A stretch of 64,000 bases of DNA from Rhopalosiphum padi (lineage: Eukaryota; Arthropoda; Insecta; Hemiptera; Aphididae), in the NCBI RefSeq assembly GCF_020882245.1, contig NC_083598.1, positions 92,857,236 through 92,921,235 on the forward strand. Direction: 5' to 3'. The position numbers were made by a program, and so were the translations under genes. The notes under the pieces were generated by a model. That model was given only the letters and a program-made list of their open reading frames with translations, did no database searches and was not told the origin of the DNA. Shown piece after piece: positions 1 to 14,875 of this stretch (positions within the stretch are counted from its first letter, which is position 1; each line of letters opens with the position of its first letter).

Positions 1-3000
1 GTGTGTAATATAATGCATTTATATTTATATATAATAGGTATATGTATAAACTATGTATACATTATGCAACTGGAAGGTTTTGGATTTGTTGATTTCGTTT
101 TCATCGAACAAAATTAGATTCTTTTTGAAAAAATAAAAGGTTATTATAATAAATAATACAATAATATGCATATGGTATTATTATTAATTGTATATTCAAT
201 AACTTATTTGTATAGTTTACATTTATTATTTACGTGCGTGTATGTGTTTCTTAGAAAGTGTACTGAATTTCCCTTTCCGGTATGATATTTATTTTATATA
301 ATAAATCAAGTGGTGTTTGTCTAACTTGTATTCTCTGAAACCTCCTGTTCAGAATTTTAAAGGTGTAGTTCGTAGTAAATATTATTATGACACGTTAAAT
401 TCCGGTTTAATTGAAAGGATTTGTGAATTTTGGACGCGAAAAATTTTTTAAAACTTCTATCATATTATATTGATCAGATGCACTGCACATAATATTTTAC
501 CTATAAAAAAAAATTATTTCGGGGTGGGGGGAACCCATACCACAAAGGTGTAAACAGAGAATCTGCAAGCAGCTGAAAATTAATTTTTTTTTGTCAAAAC
601 TATATACGTATATACATAGTAGACGTATTCGTATGTATGCGTATATACGAACGGGTGTGTGGGAAACAAAAAAAAATTATTATAAACAATGCACAAATTT
701 GAATTAGACGATGAGTTCTTTTAGCTCCCCATGCCACGCAGTTGTTTTCTCGCGGGTGAATAGGACAGTGCGTCTCTTGTCCTGACTGGTACGTACCATC
801 TATTATATATACACATATACATGGTCGAAAAAATAAATTATATTTTTTATACCTATAGTGCTGTTTGGTCGTGTATATAGTATGTAAAATAGCTGAGCAC
901 TTTATGTTGTCAACGGTCCTACAGATAAATAATACCTACGCGAGATGTCGAGGTCCGTATAATTATGATGACAGAGGAGGATAGGGTGGGGAACAATAGG
1001 TTTACTGTATATACACTACATATATAGCGTATAATGCACAGTATTATATTATTATTTATTATAATATTATTATAAATGCTCAATAGGGACAGAGGAAAAC
1101 AATTATACTTATTTAAAAAAACTCATTACGGCGGCTGTACAACACAATACTGGTTAAGTATACCATATCCGTATACTATCCATTAAACTAAAGTAAAAAA
1201 AAAGTATTAATTTATCAACGGTCGGCTAAAAATTATTTTAGTATACACACCGTTTACATAATATTTTGCACACCAGATGTCCAGATCAGATATCGTTTCA
1301 CTATAATATGCATATGCATTCTCTATTCTCATGATAACTGTTTTGAATGTTAACAAAACACGTGTAACAGTAAAATTGTATGTTAATAAATAATAAGTTT
1401 CAATTTATGTTAAAGGAGTTATTATTTAGACTTCAATAAAAAAATTAATTGTCATTTAAAAAAAAATAATACATTTTAGCTTTTTAAAGGGTTATTATCT
1501 TTTATGTTTCAAAACTTTTAATCTATACACTTTTTTATTTTAATTTTTAAGTTAAAAACACAATCAAAGTTCACAAGGGCGGATTTAGAAGGGGTACTTA
1601 CTGCTATATAACACCCCCATTGAGCCATATGCTTATATTTATTTATTTTTGTAAGAAATAATATAATTTACCATAATAATTATTGTCGTATGCGTATGCT
1701 GAACTAATTATTACCAACAGGCAACAATATGGCTAATATTATAATATTAAGTCAATATACCATATAATATTAATATTTTAGTTATCAAATAACCATTTAA
1801 CTTATACGTTATAATAAGTCAATGCCAACGTATATACTATATATACTCATCAAACACAACAAAATTTTGATATAAATAGTCTTAATATTTAGAACATTTT
1901 ATTGTGTATAGAAAATTATATACGAAATAGTGGAATGTAATAAGTTTCTATAGCAAATATTTTTTTATTTTTGCAAAAAATTTGTTATTTAACGATTGAA
2001 AATTGAATTCAAATTTACGACTTTAAAAAAATGAATATGTTTAGCCTAAACTTTTTTTAAATGTCAATAAAATGACTTATAAGTTATAAGGAATCATGTA
2101 TTATATTTTAAAATTAAAGATATAAACATATATAATTGTAAGAGTTTTTAACTAGAACATAATTTACTAAGTGTTGCATTAGCCCATAAATAGCTAAAAT
2201 ATTTTGAAAATTGTATAATGTTTAGAAAATATTAATTTAAATATTTGATAACATTTGTATGTTTTTAAGGATAAGAACTTTTTTGTAAAACTAATATCAC
2301 TCCTCTCACAATGCCTAAAATGTTTTGACTAAAAAAATGTAATGAATAATATTATGTATAATGTATACACAATTAGTTATATCTTATAGATAATTAATAA
2401 TAATTACTAATTATTACCTATAGTGATTAGTGGCTTAGCCAGGGAGGTGCTTAGGCCTAAATTTACACCTCTATATTTGGGGGGGGGGACACATAATATG
2501 TGGCTATTTTAACAACGATAGGTAATGGGATTAGAGTTTATGGTAGTAGCATATCATCTAGACCAGGGCTTCCAAAGTTTGTTCAAGTACTTTTATCATA
2601 GCATACAAATAAAAAACCACTGAGAAAATATTTTTTTTAATCAAATGAAGGCTCGAAAAGATCATTTTTAAGTTTACAATTATATTATATACTATAATTT
2701 TTAATTTTTTTTATATAGTTTATTAGTTATTAGTTATTCTTATTACTTATTAGACCCTTTCTAGCATCACTATTTAATAAGTTTTGTTTCTGTTAAATCC
2801 TGTTATGACCTCAAATAGATTTTAGAGATTTTAGTTTTATGCTACGTCACTATAATAGTACTATAATGGTATAACGCGGTGATAACTGCAATTAATACAA
2901 AATTTTATACAATTTTAATAATATACTGTAGTTAATCACATAATACATTTAATATTTAGCATTAGCTTATAAGGCATTATACAAGTTTACTAGCTTTATT

Positions 3001-3212
3001 CGGTGTTTATTAAATTTCAGGTGGTAATAGATAATCATTGATCATCATCGACAGGAAGTTTTTTTATAATTATTTGGTTAAAAAATATATTGATTTTTTA
3101 AATTTAGATGTTATAGTAAAGTAAAAACGATTTAATATAAAAAGAATATACTTTTTTTTACGTTAATGAAATATTTTTAAATTATTAAGACTATATGTAT
3201 ATGTATATATAT
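1..3212. other. AT-rich region without a recognisable gene
   Basis: Strongly AT-rich DNA with many short TA/ATT runs and no coding-like frame. Two isolated transposon-like termini are visible: AGTGGCTTAGCCAGGG near 2428, followed by a G10 run near 2479, and CAGGGCTTCC near 2564. I found no matching opposite ends, so neither is called as an element. Confidence 0.6.
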
Positions 3213-3427
3213 CAGTAGCGTGCTGAAAAATGACCTAAGTCACACTACCATTTTACCACCTTTAGCATCACAGCTTTGAAACTATTTTTTTTTTTTACTT
3301 TATATAAATATATTATTATCAAAAAATGTTGATCGCACTAAATCCGTTTCCCAATGTCCACCTACCTACACACCAATTTTGATCTTGAGGAAATTGCCTC
3401 AAAAAAGCCTACTTCAGCACATCACTG
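3213..3427. mobile_element. Small non-autonomous hAT-like MITE (candidate)
   Basis: A 215 bp segment has imperfect terminal inverted repeats. The left end begins CAGTAGCGTGCTGAA and the right end, reverse-complemented, begins CAGTGATGTGCTGAA (12 of 15 match). The CAG start is usual for hAT elements. The flanking 8-mers, ATATATAT and CTATTCAT, agree at only 5 of 8 positions, so the duplication is weak and the copy would be old. There is no coding content. Confidence 0.45.
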
Positions 3428-6400
3428 CTATTCATTATCTTTCATCTATTAACATTAATATTTTATCTACTTTCATAATAAATGATAATAATGTTTTAGT
3501 CCATGGGAATATAGTCTTAAAATATATTCTTGTATACAATTATAACAGTTTTCAATGATACTTAGTTTTTATAGCTGATCAGTAACTTTTTTGTTGTTAA
3601 TTATTGCAATTGCACTATAGTTGTCCAGATAAAAAGGACCAAATATTAACGAAACATAAGTTTATAATTGTAATTTTTTTTTTTTAACGATAGAATTTTT
3701 ATTTTTTTATCAATTGAACAAAAAGTTGGGAGATAATAAACTGCGTCAAAAAAAATTAACATTATACAATCTGTGACAAAACCGATAAGATACATTATAT
3801 AAACTGCGACAATTTATTTTATATATATAATATAGGTACATAGATACTTACGATGTACATAACCGACATAACCTATACGACAACACATATTATACGTTAA
3901 TCATTTAATTAGATATATATTGGTATAACTATAGATTATGTACCAAAAATGATTTTTCTTGTAGAGTAATATATTCGTTATTTAAAACCAATTTGGCTCT
4001 GCATGTTTTCTTTGAGAAAATCCATGTTGAATAACCGCCTATTTTGGAATTATATTTAAATTTAAATTTAAAATTGTTAAGCACCAATAATTGTTTGCCG
4101 TTTTGGCTAAACATTTTTGTAAATTTCATTTTAAATACAAATAATTCAATATTATACGACACAGCACGTACTAACTAGTGATAATCTTCTACTTGTGAAG
4201 GAGCCGATATTTAGTATATTACATTAAAACCTAAAAATAATTTTGGATTTTCCTTACAAATTTGTCTCCAACACAGTGCCGGATTAAGAGATTTGGCGCC
4301 CCTAGGCCCGTATAACATAATGGCCTTAAAAAAACATTTTTGTTTATCAACAAGTAATAAGGACATTTTGCCCTAATATTATACTTATAAAAAACTTTTT
4401 ATACAACTTGTTTACAAAATTTATTTTTTTTACATGATTTAGTTAAATTAAAAATTATATAAAATTCAGAAAAACAATTGTAATTAGATGTTTAGAATTT
4501 TAAGGCTCATAATGTTCATATTCCTATACGAAAATACGATACACAATGTTTTATTAAATATTAATTAAAGTAATGGTAAATTTATTATTTCCTTGATTTT
4601 GATTTGCTATCTCTGCTTATCATGATATATTTACTTTTATAAATACATATTGTAGTTATTCTAAGAATGGAATAATATTGAAAATACTATTACTGTATGT
4701 TATTATTTATAAAATATATTGATTATATTTTTTTTTCTTTTTAAAATACAACTATGTGTGTTGATTTAAGAATTTCAATAAGAGAAAGTAAAAACTGCAT
4801 ACGGGTGAAACCGGGTAATTCAGCTAGTAATATATACTAATTTTGAATACCAACGACTCTGTATTCCCAACTGCTACAACTTATCTACCTGATTGCGTCT
4901 GTTCAAAAAATTACGTGCATAGAAGGAGCACTGTGCGTGTATATATGTGCATATACATATTTATTATATAGTTTATTATTATAGTAGTGGTATTATAGGT
5001 ATCTTATATTCCTACTTGCATACTTCTCGCACCCACTCGTCTCAACCTATAGGTATACACCCTCGGTACGCTTAGCCGAAACACGCCATACGCATTTCTC
5101 CACTCCCTCAACACCCCTGCCCATCATAACATCTGCACCTACCTCCCCTGCTTTCTCAATAGCCGTCACACTTTCCCCATTACTAATGGCGCCCCGGTAG
5201 ATCTCATAAATATTTCCATTAAACTGAGTGAAATTGGTTTTTTCGCAATAACGCCAGAACCGCGAGCTCGTATATATTTTATATATTTATTTATTATACA
5301 CCAACGAAATGCAAGACGAGACGCGATAGTCATATATATAACAACGTGGGGCATGCATTCAAAATGAGATGCAGACGGAGGGAAAGATAAAAAAAATCGA
5401 AAGCATTGTACGCGGTGGTTATATTATTATCGCCAACCGTTCTAAATCGACCACCGTCTCTACTCTAACTGTGGTTTGGTATAAGGTGGGCTGGAAAGAT
5501 GGTTTTTGGCATTTAACGCAGGCAAAGATTCTTTATTTATTGATATTTATTGTTTAATATATTATTTATACACTTTAAATGTGATCGTGATTTATTAGAT
5601 TAGCAGCGTATGACGTTGAGATAGTGAGTTAGGTATGAATTTCGAAAACGTTCTCGGTATATATATTTTTTATTATTTTATAAGTGTATAATAAATAATA
5701 ATATATTATAAAATAATATTTACGTTTGCTATAAAAGTATAGTAGTAATGGTTATACAAGGTATTCAATATGTTTAGAAATGGTATTTTTTCTAATTCCC
5801 TAATGAAGATTTTTGAATATTAATAAGGATTATAAAATGTATATCTGAGAATACTTTTCAAAATACCACTATTATTTTACGCGTTAGGGATATCAACTTT
5901 TATTTTTTAAATGACAACCCTGTTTTTCTATATATTCTATAGAAATTAAAAATATAAAAATAATATAATAATTTTAGTTTATTTTTGGAAACTTTTTGAA
6001 TTATGCTCAATTTACCTTAAAATAGTAGTAAAATAAAAATGAGAATTCAAAGGTCTTATTAAATAGTTTAAGCTTAATTATTTGTAATTTAATTTTCTGA
6101 AAGAAAAAAATAAAATAAAATTAATACTATCATTATCTTACGCTTACAAAAGCATTTGTTATCATTCGTGAAAAATAAACAAAATGTAATCTGTTGGAGG
6201 GGCTATTGTTTATGTATATAATATCTTAATAAGTCAGTTATCAGTTATTAGAAATATTCAGCTGTTTGAAAGTAACTTTTTTATTGACATAGAAATAAAT
6301 TTCATTGTAAAATGTATATTATTTTTACACATATTATTATTTAATAAGACTATAGGAATATTTTTTTCTTTTGATTTTTAATTCGACAATTAATCGCAAG

Positions 6401-7864
6401 TGAATAGTTTATTTGACAACAAATTTACCAAACGACATGGAATTGTTGTAGTCCCTGGCAACTAATTTAATCACGGCAAATTAATTATATATTATATGTA
6501 ATACAAATAAGTGACAGTTGTTATGTAGACTTGGTAGATTTATTTTATCAATTTAATGAAAAATCTCAAATTGTATTCATAAATATTTACTTAAATAGTT
6601 GATTTTAATAAAAAAAAAAAAAAATTATCAATATTATACATCTAAAAAGTGTACTGTGTAAAAGGAATAGTTATCGGTGTGGTCAAAGATTAAAAACACA
6701 AGGCAACAGGTTGATAAAAATATGAAAAAGAGCTTTTCCTAACTATTTGTCGTTAAACGATGGATTCACCTATTAAAAAAAACATTTTTAAAACTTTAAA
6801 TGAACTGATGCAAAAAATAATAAAACTCGTCTGGTCGCTCGATTCGTTAATAAATTATTATTTTATCCACAAAGAACTTAAGGTTATATTTACACCTACT
6901 CTGCATCCCCGCAATGACAAGTATCGTGGTCCTTTATTTTCAATTATTTTTTTTTCTTATTCGTTGTAGGTTTCTTAATGAAACCTACCCTAATGATGAA
7001 TGGTTTAAGCACTTAATCGTATCATTTTAAAGCAATAGTTTTCTTCCTCTTTATAGGTATAAGATTTTCTGCCGTAGTTTAATAATATTAACGATTTTTT
7101 CAATAAAAGATAATTATAATCTCCATTGTTTATATTATTTATTGCTTTTATTTACAATTGCTCAATAAAGAACGTTATGTGTTTTATTATTTTAAAAGTC
7201 TTTTTTTGAAAATAGTGTTACAAGGTAAGTAAATAAATAAAATTAACAATACTGTTACATCCGGCATATTGGAGTGAAGGAGTGAACACGAACGGTTTAG
7301 TCGTGAAACACTAGTTTAGACGTCTCTCGCCTACGTCGTCAAATAAATATCCAGCTCCGTATGAACTGGAGGTCGCATATTATCGGTCGTGCAAATACAA
7401 CAGTCGTGAGACATGTGCAGAATGAGTAGTGTTCTCGCCAGTTTACGACTCCGTGTGAACCCGGCTGTAATTAGGAATTATACATAATATATATATTATA
7501 ACATATTATATTATATAGGTAAAATGTAAATTTAAGTGTTATTGTAAGACAGAGTGAGATAGACGTAGGACTAAATTTAGCAGAATTCTTAGGTTATTTA
7601 ATTCAATTAAAAGAACTACGCCATTGTCGGTATGTGCGCGTTGATAAAGTTGTTGGGTTTTGTGGAGAAAATAATCTTTATCTTAGCATGGAACAGCAGC
7701 AGAAATAGCAAAAGCAACAAACGCTTTTAGCTTATTGAACTGAAAATTGAGTTATTACGTTTTTTTGCACCCCTCGTTATGTTATTTATATATACATATA
7801 TATACATACGCATTTATAAATTAGAGGAGAGAGAGCGAGAGAAAACTTACATGACGTATAGTTA
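3428..7864. other. AT-rich region without a recognisable gene
   Basis: Only short chance frames are present. A hAT-style left terminus (CAGTGCCGGATTAAG) starts near 4275, and a Helitron-like 3' end (CCGGGTAATTCAGCTAG) lies near 4812-4828; neither has a partner I could find. Slightly GC-richer patches at 5000-5560 and 7250-7470 have no coding signature. The patch ending near 7471 resembles a transposon terminus (CCGTGTGAACCCGGCTG on the + strand). Confidence 0.5.
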
Positions 7865-7875
7865 TTGGCCCGAAA

Positions 7876-8050
7876 ATGGCTTCGGTTAACGTTTCCAAGG
7901 AGACCACGACGTGCAAGCGCCTCTGTCGTTCCATCTGCGACCGATGTTCACCGGCTCGCCAGCCCACCACCACCGCCACCTCCACTCATGTCAATTTCGT
8001 GCTGTTTGCGCTTCATTTCTTTCCACCACAACGCGGAGCTGTTCAGGGTA
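7876..8050 (+). other. Possible orphan coding exon (weak)
   Basis: An ATG at 7876 opens a frame in locally GC-rich DNA that contrasts with the surroundings. The frame is cysteine-rich early on (C-K-R-L-C-R-S-I-C-D-R-C) and runs into a good splice donor, GG|GTAAGAA, at about 8050. A GA-rich tract lies just upstream at 7824-7842. It looks like a first coding exon, but I do not recognise the protein and found no second exon, so chance remains plausible. Confidence 0.2.
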
Positions 8051-8159
8051 AGAATATTTCCATAACACTGGTGGCTATAAAAACTAAAAAGAGAAGAAAA
8101 TAGAACTAGTTGAAAAAATATTCGTTTCCATCAATGTGACATTAAAGTGTTGCATATTA

Positions 8160-8280
8160 CAGTGTTGGGTAGTAACGTAACGGAAGTAACGCGTTACTTT
8201 ATTTGTAACACTATTTGTAGTTTCATTAGAATTATTTCCAAGTAACGAAAATGTAATGCATTTTCAGACTGAATTTTCTA
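8160..8280. mobile_element. Transposon terminus fragment (hAT-like)
   Basis: The sequence opens with CAGTGTTGGGTAGTAACG and continues with GTAAC/GTTAC-rich DNA, including AAGTAACGCGTTACTT. This style is typical of hAT-type termini. I see no matching CCCAACACTG end downstream, so only one end is called and the boundary on the right is arbitrary. Confidence 0.3.
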
Positions 8281-8653
8281 CTGAAAAATCAGTAAATGAA
8301 AAAAGTCTGAATTTTTAACCTTCAAGAATTTTTGTTAAATAGAAAAATGATTTAATTGTAACTAAGTTGAAATGAGTAGGTGAATAATTGAGTTATAGCT
8401 TTAACATTAAATATTATTGAGAGAGATTCAATATCACACCCAAGCGATATAACGATTTGAATCCACAAAAACGTCGGCGTGAATAGTTCCAAAAATTTCT
8501 AATTTTTAACTTTTCTCCAAAACTATTTTAACTAAAAAGTTGGTTGATAGCTCTTTAAAAAGGGATTATCAAGTAGATAAAAAATGTGCAATTAAAAACT
8601 TTCAAAAAAAATTATTTAAATTTTCACAGTTAAGAAAATAGTTATTTTTTGCT

Positions 8654-8995
8654 AGATTTTCATTTAGCGTGGTAGATTATCGAAACTGGAGAACAGATTT
8701 TGTTAATTGGGGTCTTGTTAAATTCACATTGGCTAGGAGAAGTGTTGTAAAGATTTTCAGAACTTTATCTTCAATCGTTAACTCACTACAAAGCTATAAA
8801 GCTGAAAAACATAAAAAAATACCCAATAAAATGTGTTTTAATTTTTTTTGAAGCTCTGTAGTGAATTAACTCTAAAAGATAAAGTTTTGAAAATCTTCAC
8901 TGCACTTCTCTTAGTCAATGTGAATCTAACAAGACCCCAAACAAAAAAATTCGCTCTCCGGTTTCAGAAATCTATCTCACTAAATGAAAATGAAA
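8654..8995. repeat. Imperfect palindrome (fold-back) of ~340 bp
   Basis: The left arm (about 8654-8802) is the imperfect reverse complement of the right arm (about 8852-8995), with a spacer of about 50 bases. Matching blocks include TTGGGGTCTTGTTA on the left against TAACAAGACCCCAA on the right, and AAAGATTTTCA against TGAAAATCTTC. Short open frames in each arm are by-products of the symmetry rather than genes. It may be a degenerate fold-back element or an inverted duplication of a repeat. Confidence 0.6.
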
Positions 8996-11900
8996 AAAAA
9001 ATACATTATACATACGTATTGCATACAAATATACAATTAATAAATTTCTAAAAATTGAAAATCAAGAAAGTTTACATGCCGATCTCTGACTTGGCAAGCG
9101 TTTTTTTTATACGTGTACGGTTTACATGAAATGCTTTGATCTTTAACTTTGTGGGGGATTTCTGATAACAAATTGGATCTAGTTTGTACTTTAGGAAGGT
9201 TGAAATTTCCAGTAGTAACTTATTAAAATAATTGGAGAAAAAAAAACTTAATGAAAAGGTTTAATTATAGTGTTATAAATTAATTATATTAAAATTAAGG
9301 AATTTTTACGCAAATCTAATTTTTGGCAAAATAAATTTTGCTTTTTTAATGTAACTCAAAAACGAACAAACGTAGATACATGACATTCTACTATAAACTT
9401 AAATTATCATTTTATATTTACGATAACAGTTTTAAAATATTTTGATATTTTGAGAAATTTTCAATTTTTTTAGTTTCTTTTTTATTTGAAATTAAAATTT
9501 CAATTAAAAGTTATTTAATTATTTGATTTAATCTAGAAAAGCTAGAAAATGTAATACAATAAGCTCCTCATAAAATAAAAATCTATAGTCACAATATTGT
9601 TTAGGGTGTTTAAAGTTAGAATTTTGACAAAATTCCTAAATATCTTAAAAATGTATATAGAAATTATTTTTTAGTTAGAAATTCAATAAAATTATTTTTT
9701 TTATTTATTTTAGTTGTATTAATTTATATAAAAAAGTTTCTACCGGAAAGCAAAATTAATTTTTTATGAATATAAGACCTAAGAAATTAGGTTAGGTTGG
9801 GAATTATTTTTACCACATTATCATTACAGATATTTAACCGTAAAATAATTATTTCCCTTTAATAACTTTTTATATGTTGTCGTATTAAAAAGAAAAATAA
9901 CAATAATAGATAATAATTTGAATTTATCAAAAATTGTTTATATTATTATTTTAAATATATACCTACTCATTTTGAGCTATTTAAAAATATTAAAAAATTT
10001 TTTTAGCATTTTTTTTTATAAAGGTCAATAAAATTCTATTTGTTCGGCCAAAAATTTTGAAAATTTAATACAAGATTTCCCATAAGTTTTTCTTATATCT
10101 ATATAAAAATATTAAAAATACATAAGCACAACATTTTTTTATATGCTTTTGAAGTTCATATTTTACGAAATCATAAAAATGTACAAACTATACAAGTATT
10201 TCATAGTACAATATTTATAAAATCGTCAATTTTATTGTTATAACTTATTATAACTTACTAAGGTTTGGAAATTTAATGCAATGTTTCCTTTACATAGTTC
10301 ATACATTGGAACAAAAAAACCTTAAAAATGTACAAATATTTTATATATATAATATATATTCGAAAATCGAAGTTCAAATTTTGACAAAATTACATACCTA
10401 TTTTGATGACGAATAACAGTGTTAATTATTTTGTTATAATTCAATAAATTATTAGTAGGAATTTAAAACTTTTACACATTTTATGATTTTTACTATATTA
10501 TATATTCACTTGTGATAATGTTCGCCAGACTGGATATGTTTATTCAGTGGTTGAATATATTTTAGTGATGGATATTTTTAATTTAAAAGTAACTGTTACA
10601 AGTTTATTTTCTTTGGTAGAAACTAAATCGAAAAATACAACACAAATAAATGTAATATGGTTTTTTAAAAATGGAATTTTAATAATTTGTAAAACATAAT
10701 TTTTTTACTATAGTGTAGAAGGTATATTAAAATTAGTATAAAATTGTAAAATGTATACATAGTAAGTGTGGTGACGCATAATCAACTAACGTGTAGTGCA
10801 GAATTAGGTACATCATATTTACTTATACTAGGTATCTTAAAAATGTTGTAGTAAGTACTAGGTAGGTACTTCAGAGTTTCAGACCCACGATTTTCAAATG
10901 TATCGTCATTCGAAAGTTAACATTTACTAATCTAGGTTTGTTTAATTAACTTCCTGTAACTATAAAATCATAGAATATTTACTTTTAATGAAACCATTAA
11001 CATCACTTCAAATTCAACAACATGTTTATACTTTTAATCTTCATCGAAATAAATTAAGAGATTCTTTATTCGCCTTTAGAAGTATAGGTAAAATAAAACT
11101 CAACTTTTTAAAATTATTACGAACAATTTCCAAAAATAGTTAGATTTATTAATTTTCCCTTAACATACATGCATAACTTGATGGCAGGTGTAACCTTAAG
11201 TTTTATCTAAATATGTAGAATTGTTAATCTAATTTATCTAATATTATTAACTGATAAACAGTTGTTTAGAAATTATTACTGTTTTAACTTTCAAATTAGG
11301 TAGTGCCTTATTGGACTGGTATAGTATAGTATAGATAAAATAATTTTTCGATAGATCAGCTTTGCTTGTTAAAACTCTAAATAAGAGTGTTGTATATCTT
11401 AAACATGATATAAATTAGAATTAAAAGCTTCTAGCTCATATTATTTTCTATACATAATACTATGATGATAATTTATAATACCTAATTACCCATACATATA
11501 ATTTAAACAATACTCCAAATAACATTTTTAAAATTTAATTCTGTTAGCTATTTAAAGGCGTACAGCTATTATTATTATTTTATTATTTAATGTAATAATG
11601 TAGCTAGTGTCACAAAAGCTATGTAACCAACCAAATCATACCTTTACAAATAACGTTTTATATATGCCCGTTAATATAAAATATTGAACTTTCATATAGG
11701 TAATCAGTACACTTCAAATGGTTAAAAAAGTTACATAATAAAAAAAAATTAAATTCACTTATTGTATTTAGTATTATAATAAAAAATAATGATGAATATA
11801 TCTGTTATACTGTATACATTTATACATGCGTATATTATATGAAAAGGTTGCGGACCATCATGTACAATGAAATACAAATACTGTGAATATAAATAAATTA

Positions 11901-14267
11901 GGTCCTCGTTATCTATTTATTTTTTGCTTCAACTTTGTAATGGCACTTAAGTACTCGTTCAAACAGATTTTATAAAATGGAAAAAAAACTTTCTTTAAAT
12001 TAAAAAAGTTTTTTCAGTCTCCCTTTTACTCAGGCGTTTTGTATGGGCTCACTTGAGTAAGGACTGAGGACCGCATGGGGGAGGAAAGAGCATTGATTAA
12101 TAAGAAGATTTCCATTCCACCATGTAAAACGTACATCGTTGTTAGTTCTGTATAACGTCGTATAATATGAGTGTGTATATTTTTATGTATATATATTTTT
12201 ATAGTATTATTGTGTATAAACCATGCGATTCGTGAATATTGCTCAAACGTCCCCTTTAAGAGCTATTCTTAAAGGGCTTGTATAAACCAACCAATCCTCG
12301 TCAAGGAAAAAAAATGAGAAAGGTCCCGGAAGTATTATTAAAAAGCAAAAAGTACTCGTAATCTGATATTATTATCAACCGTTTTTATTTTATTTTTTTA
12401 ATACTGGTGTTTTCTTTTGCAATATCTATGTATAATATATACCTACTTTACCCTATGTATATAATATATATATATATATACATTTTACCGATAATTAGAT
12501 TGGCTTGTGTATATAAACACCAAGATTTAATCGGAGGGTTAATTGCAAATTAGACGCAGGACTTTAATACGTGTTAAAACATTGTAACGGTAATAAGGGT
12601 TCTTTTCCTTTGACCGGAATAAAAGGTTTTCTCCAACTTTTTTTTTAAATTAAACATTATTATAACTAAAAGAGGGGAAAATAAATAAGATTTAATTTAC
12701 ACCGTATCATCGAATACTAATGTTTTTCCAGTGCACGGAAAAAAATAATTGAATATTATTAATAAAATAGTTTTGTAATATGATTTATAGTTAGAGAAAC
12801 ACAAATATATTAGTCCTAGCCATAAATACTATAGCCATTATTGAAGTACATTGTAATAGTTACAAAATGTTTTATTTTAACTGATGTTTTGATTATATGA
12901 ACAAAGTATCAGTAAAAATAGCAATGTATTGTTGTAGCTACAAACAATATTGTTTATAAACTATAGCTACAACTACAAACCTACAAAACATTTGATTGGA
13001 ATTACTTAATATTTTATGAATTGTTACCGGTGTACAATAAAAATAACCGTTTATTTGGTAAAAACTACCTATCTGTTAGACTTATGGTAATTTACATAGA
13101 GACATGAAGTACTCATATGAATTTATTTTCATGTAAAAATTAGTTAATAATTAATTAATTATTATTCGTATATAGTTTAATTTAACTAAAAAAATGTTGG
13201 TATGCAATAAACATATAGTAAGGTAGGTAGTAAACCAGGTACATAATGTATATTGTATGTTGATACATTTCAACATTTTCAAATTTAGTGAATTTAAAAA
13301 TTGTTTGTTAAATTTTAAGCTTTAATCACATTATTTTTACATTAAAAAGTCTATTATACGTTTTTAATTCTCAGCAATTTTTTAAATACAATTATATATA
13401 ATGTATATATATATAACTTTCCTAACATTGTAAAAAAACTTTTTGGAATTTACTTATTTCATTATAATAAAATAAAATCTTAAATCATTATTATTTACAA
13501 TATATTATAGGTTAGGCATTATTTCTTTGATTACAAATTTATCAAACATTTAGAATTTTCATTCGATGTATTGTATATTATATGTAAATAGATTTAAATG
13601 ATATTATTTATTACAATAGAAATACGTAATAATCATTTCATATTGATATTAATCTGAAGCTGTGTATGAAATGGTAAAAACTTACAGATAATACAAGATT
13701 ATACAGATTATACAATTTGTACATTCCATTTCGGGCTAAATTAAAATACTATAAATAGCGTAAATAATTTCCTTATTACACGTTACGGACAAGACTTTTT
13801 TCGTGACATTTTTAACTGTATACCTACGTAAACTTGTTATTAAATTATAATAAAAAATATCTATATACATAAGGACCAGTAAGGAAACTAATTGTATTTT
13901 ATTACAGTAAAGAAATTACATTTCATATAAAATAACTCACACGGCAACATAGGCAGCAGTGGCGGCGGGGTAGGACGAATGGACGTCCAGATTTAATATC
14001 GAGCCTATAGTATAACTGCAGCCTGATGGTGAACTTTTCTCCCTTTTTCCTTATTCCTCTTTTTTTTATTATTATTACATCAGCAGCTGCCGGCGTATTC
14101 TTTTCCGTCTTCAGAATATACTTTTACGTTTATTATTCGCAAATTTCTTTCCTCTGTTCACTCTGTCTGTGACATTTCCCCTCTTCGTTTCTATTGTAAT
14201 TTAGACTTTCCCTCTATCACCCATATATTTGGAATCGAACGCAATCGCGTTGGCTTCCTTTGAACTT

Positions 14268-14298
<31 letters not shown>

Positions 14299-14875
14299 GT
14301 CTCTCCCTAGATATAGATATAATATACACCTATATAATATTTAAAATATAACTAGCTCCCTCAACGCACATAAATGACTGTTTTTCGTTTGGACATTTTT
14401 CGTTCAATTTCTATGTACTTCACTGCAGACTACTCAACTCATTTTTTTCATATTCTCACATACAGCTATTTAAAAAATCGATGTTAAAAAGACATGGGTT
14501 TTAGAATACATTAAAGTGGTTTGTGTGTATGTGCATCGTTGACGAGTAAATTAAATATCTGTTGGAGTAATTTAATAAGCAAATATAGTTATATTTATTA
14601 ATATTTTATGATCAAAACTATTCGGTATAATTTCTAAGAATATATAGATACTTAAAAAGATGTCACACCTGAATATTAAAAATAAAAACTACATGGTAAA
14701 TTTGAGTTCAGCATAAGCAGCTCTAATTTTGTGTTGTTATTTGTTAGTTTAAATATTACAATAAATTGACTTATTATTATCAAACTTAAAGGAAAAACAT
14801 ATTATCTAACTGCAGTCTCTCTTAGTCTTAAAATATTTTAAATTTTAAGTCATGAGAATATTTTACAACACAGTT
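8996..14875. other. AT-rich region without a recognisable gene
   Basis: Long AT-rich stretch with TA-rich microsatellites, for example near 12455-12482, and a (CT)n/(TCTG)n microsatellite at about 14266-14306. Patches at 12010-12330 and 13935-14280 are less AT-rich but show no open frame, RNA gene or transposon ends that I can support. Confidence 0.6.

Noticed and set aside
4275..4830. A single mobile element between CAGTGCCGGATTAAG and the Helitron-like CAGCTAG end
   Set aside because: The two termini belong to different superfamily styles, and no matching partner or duplication was found for either.
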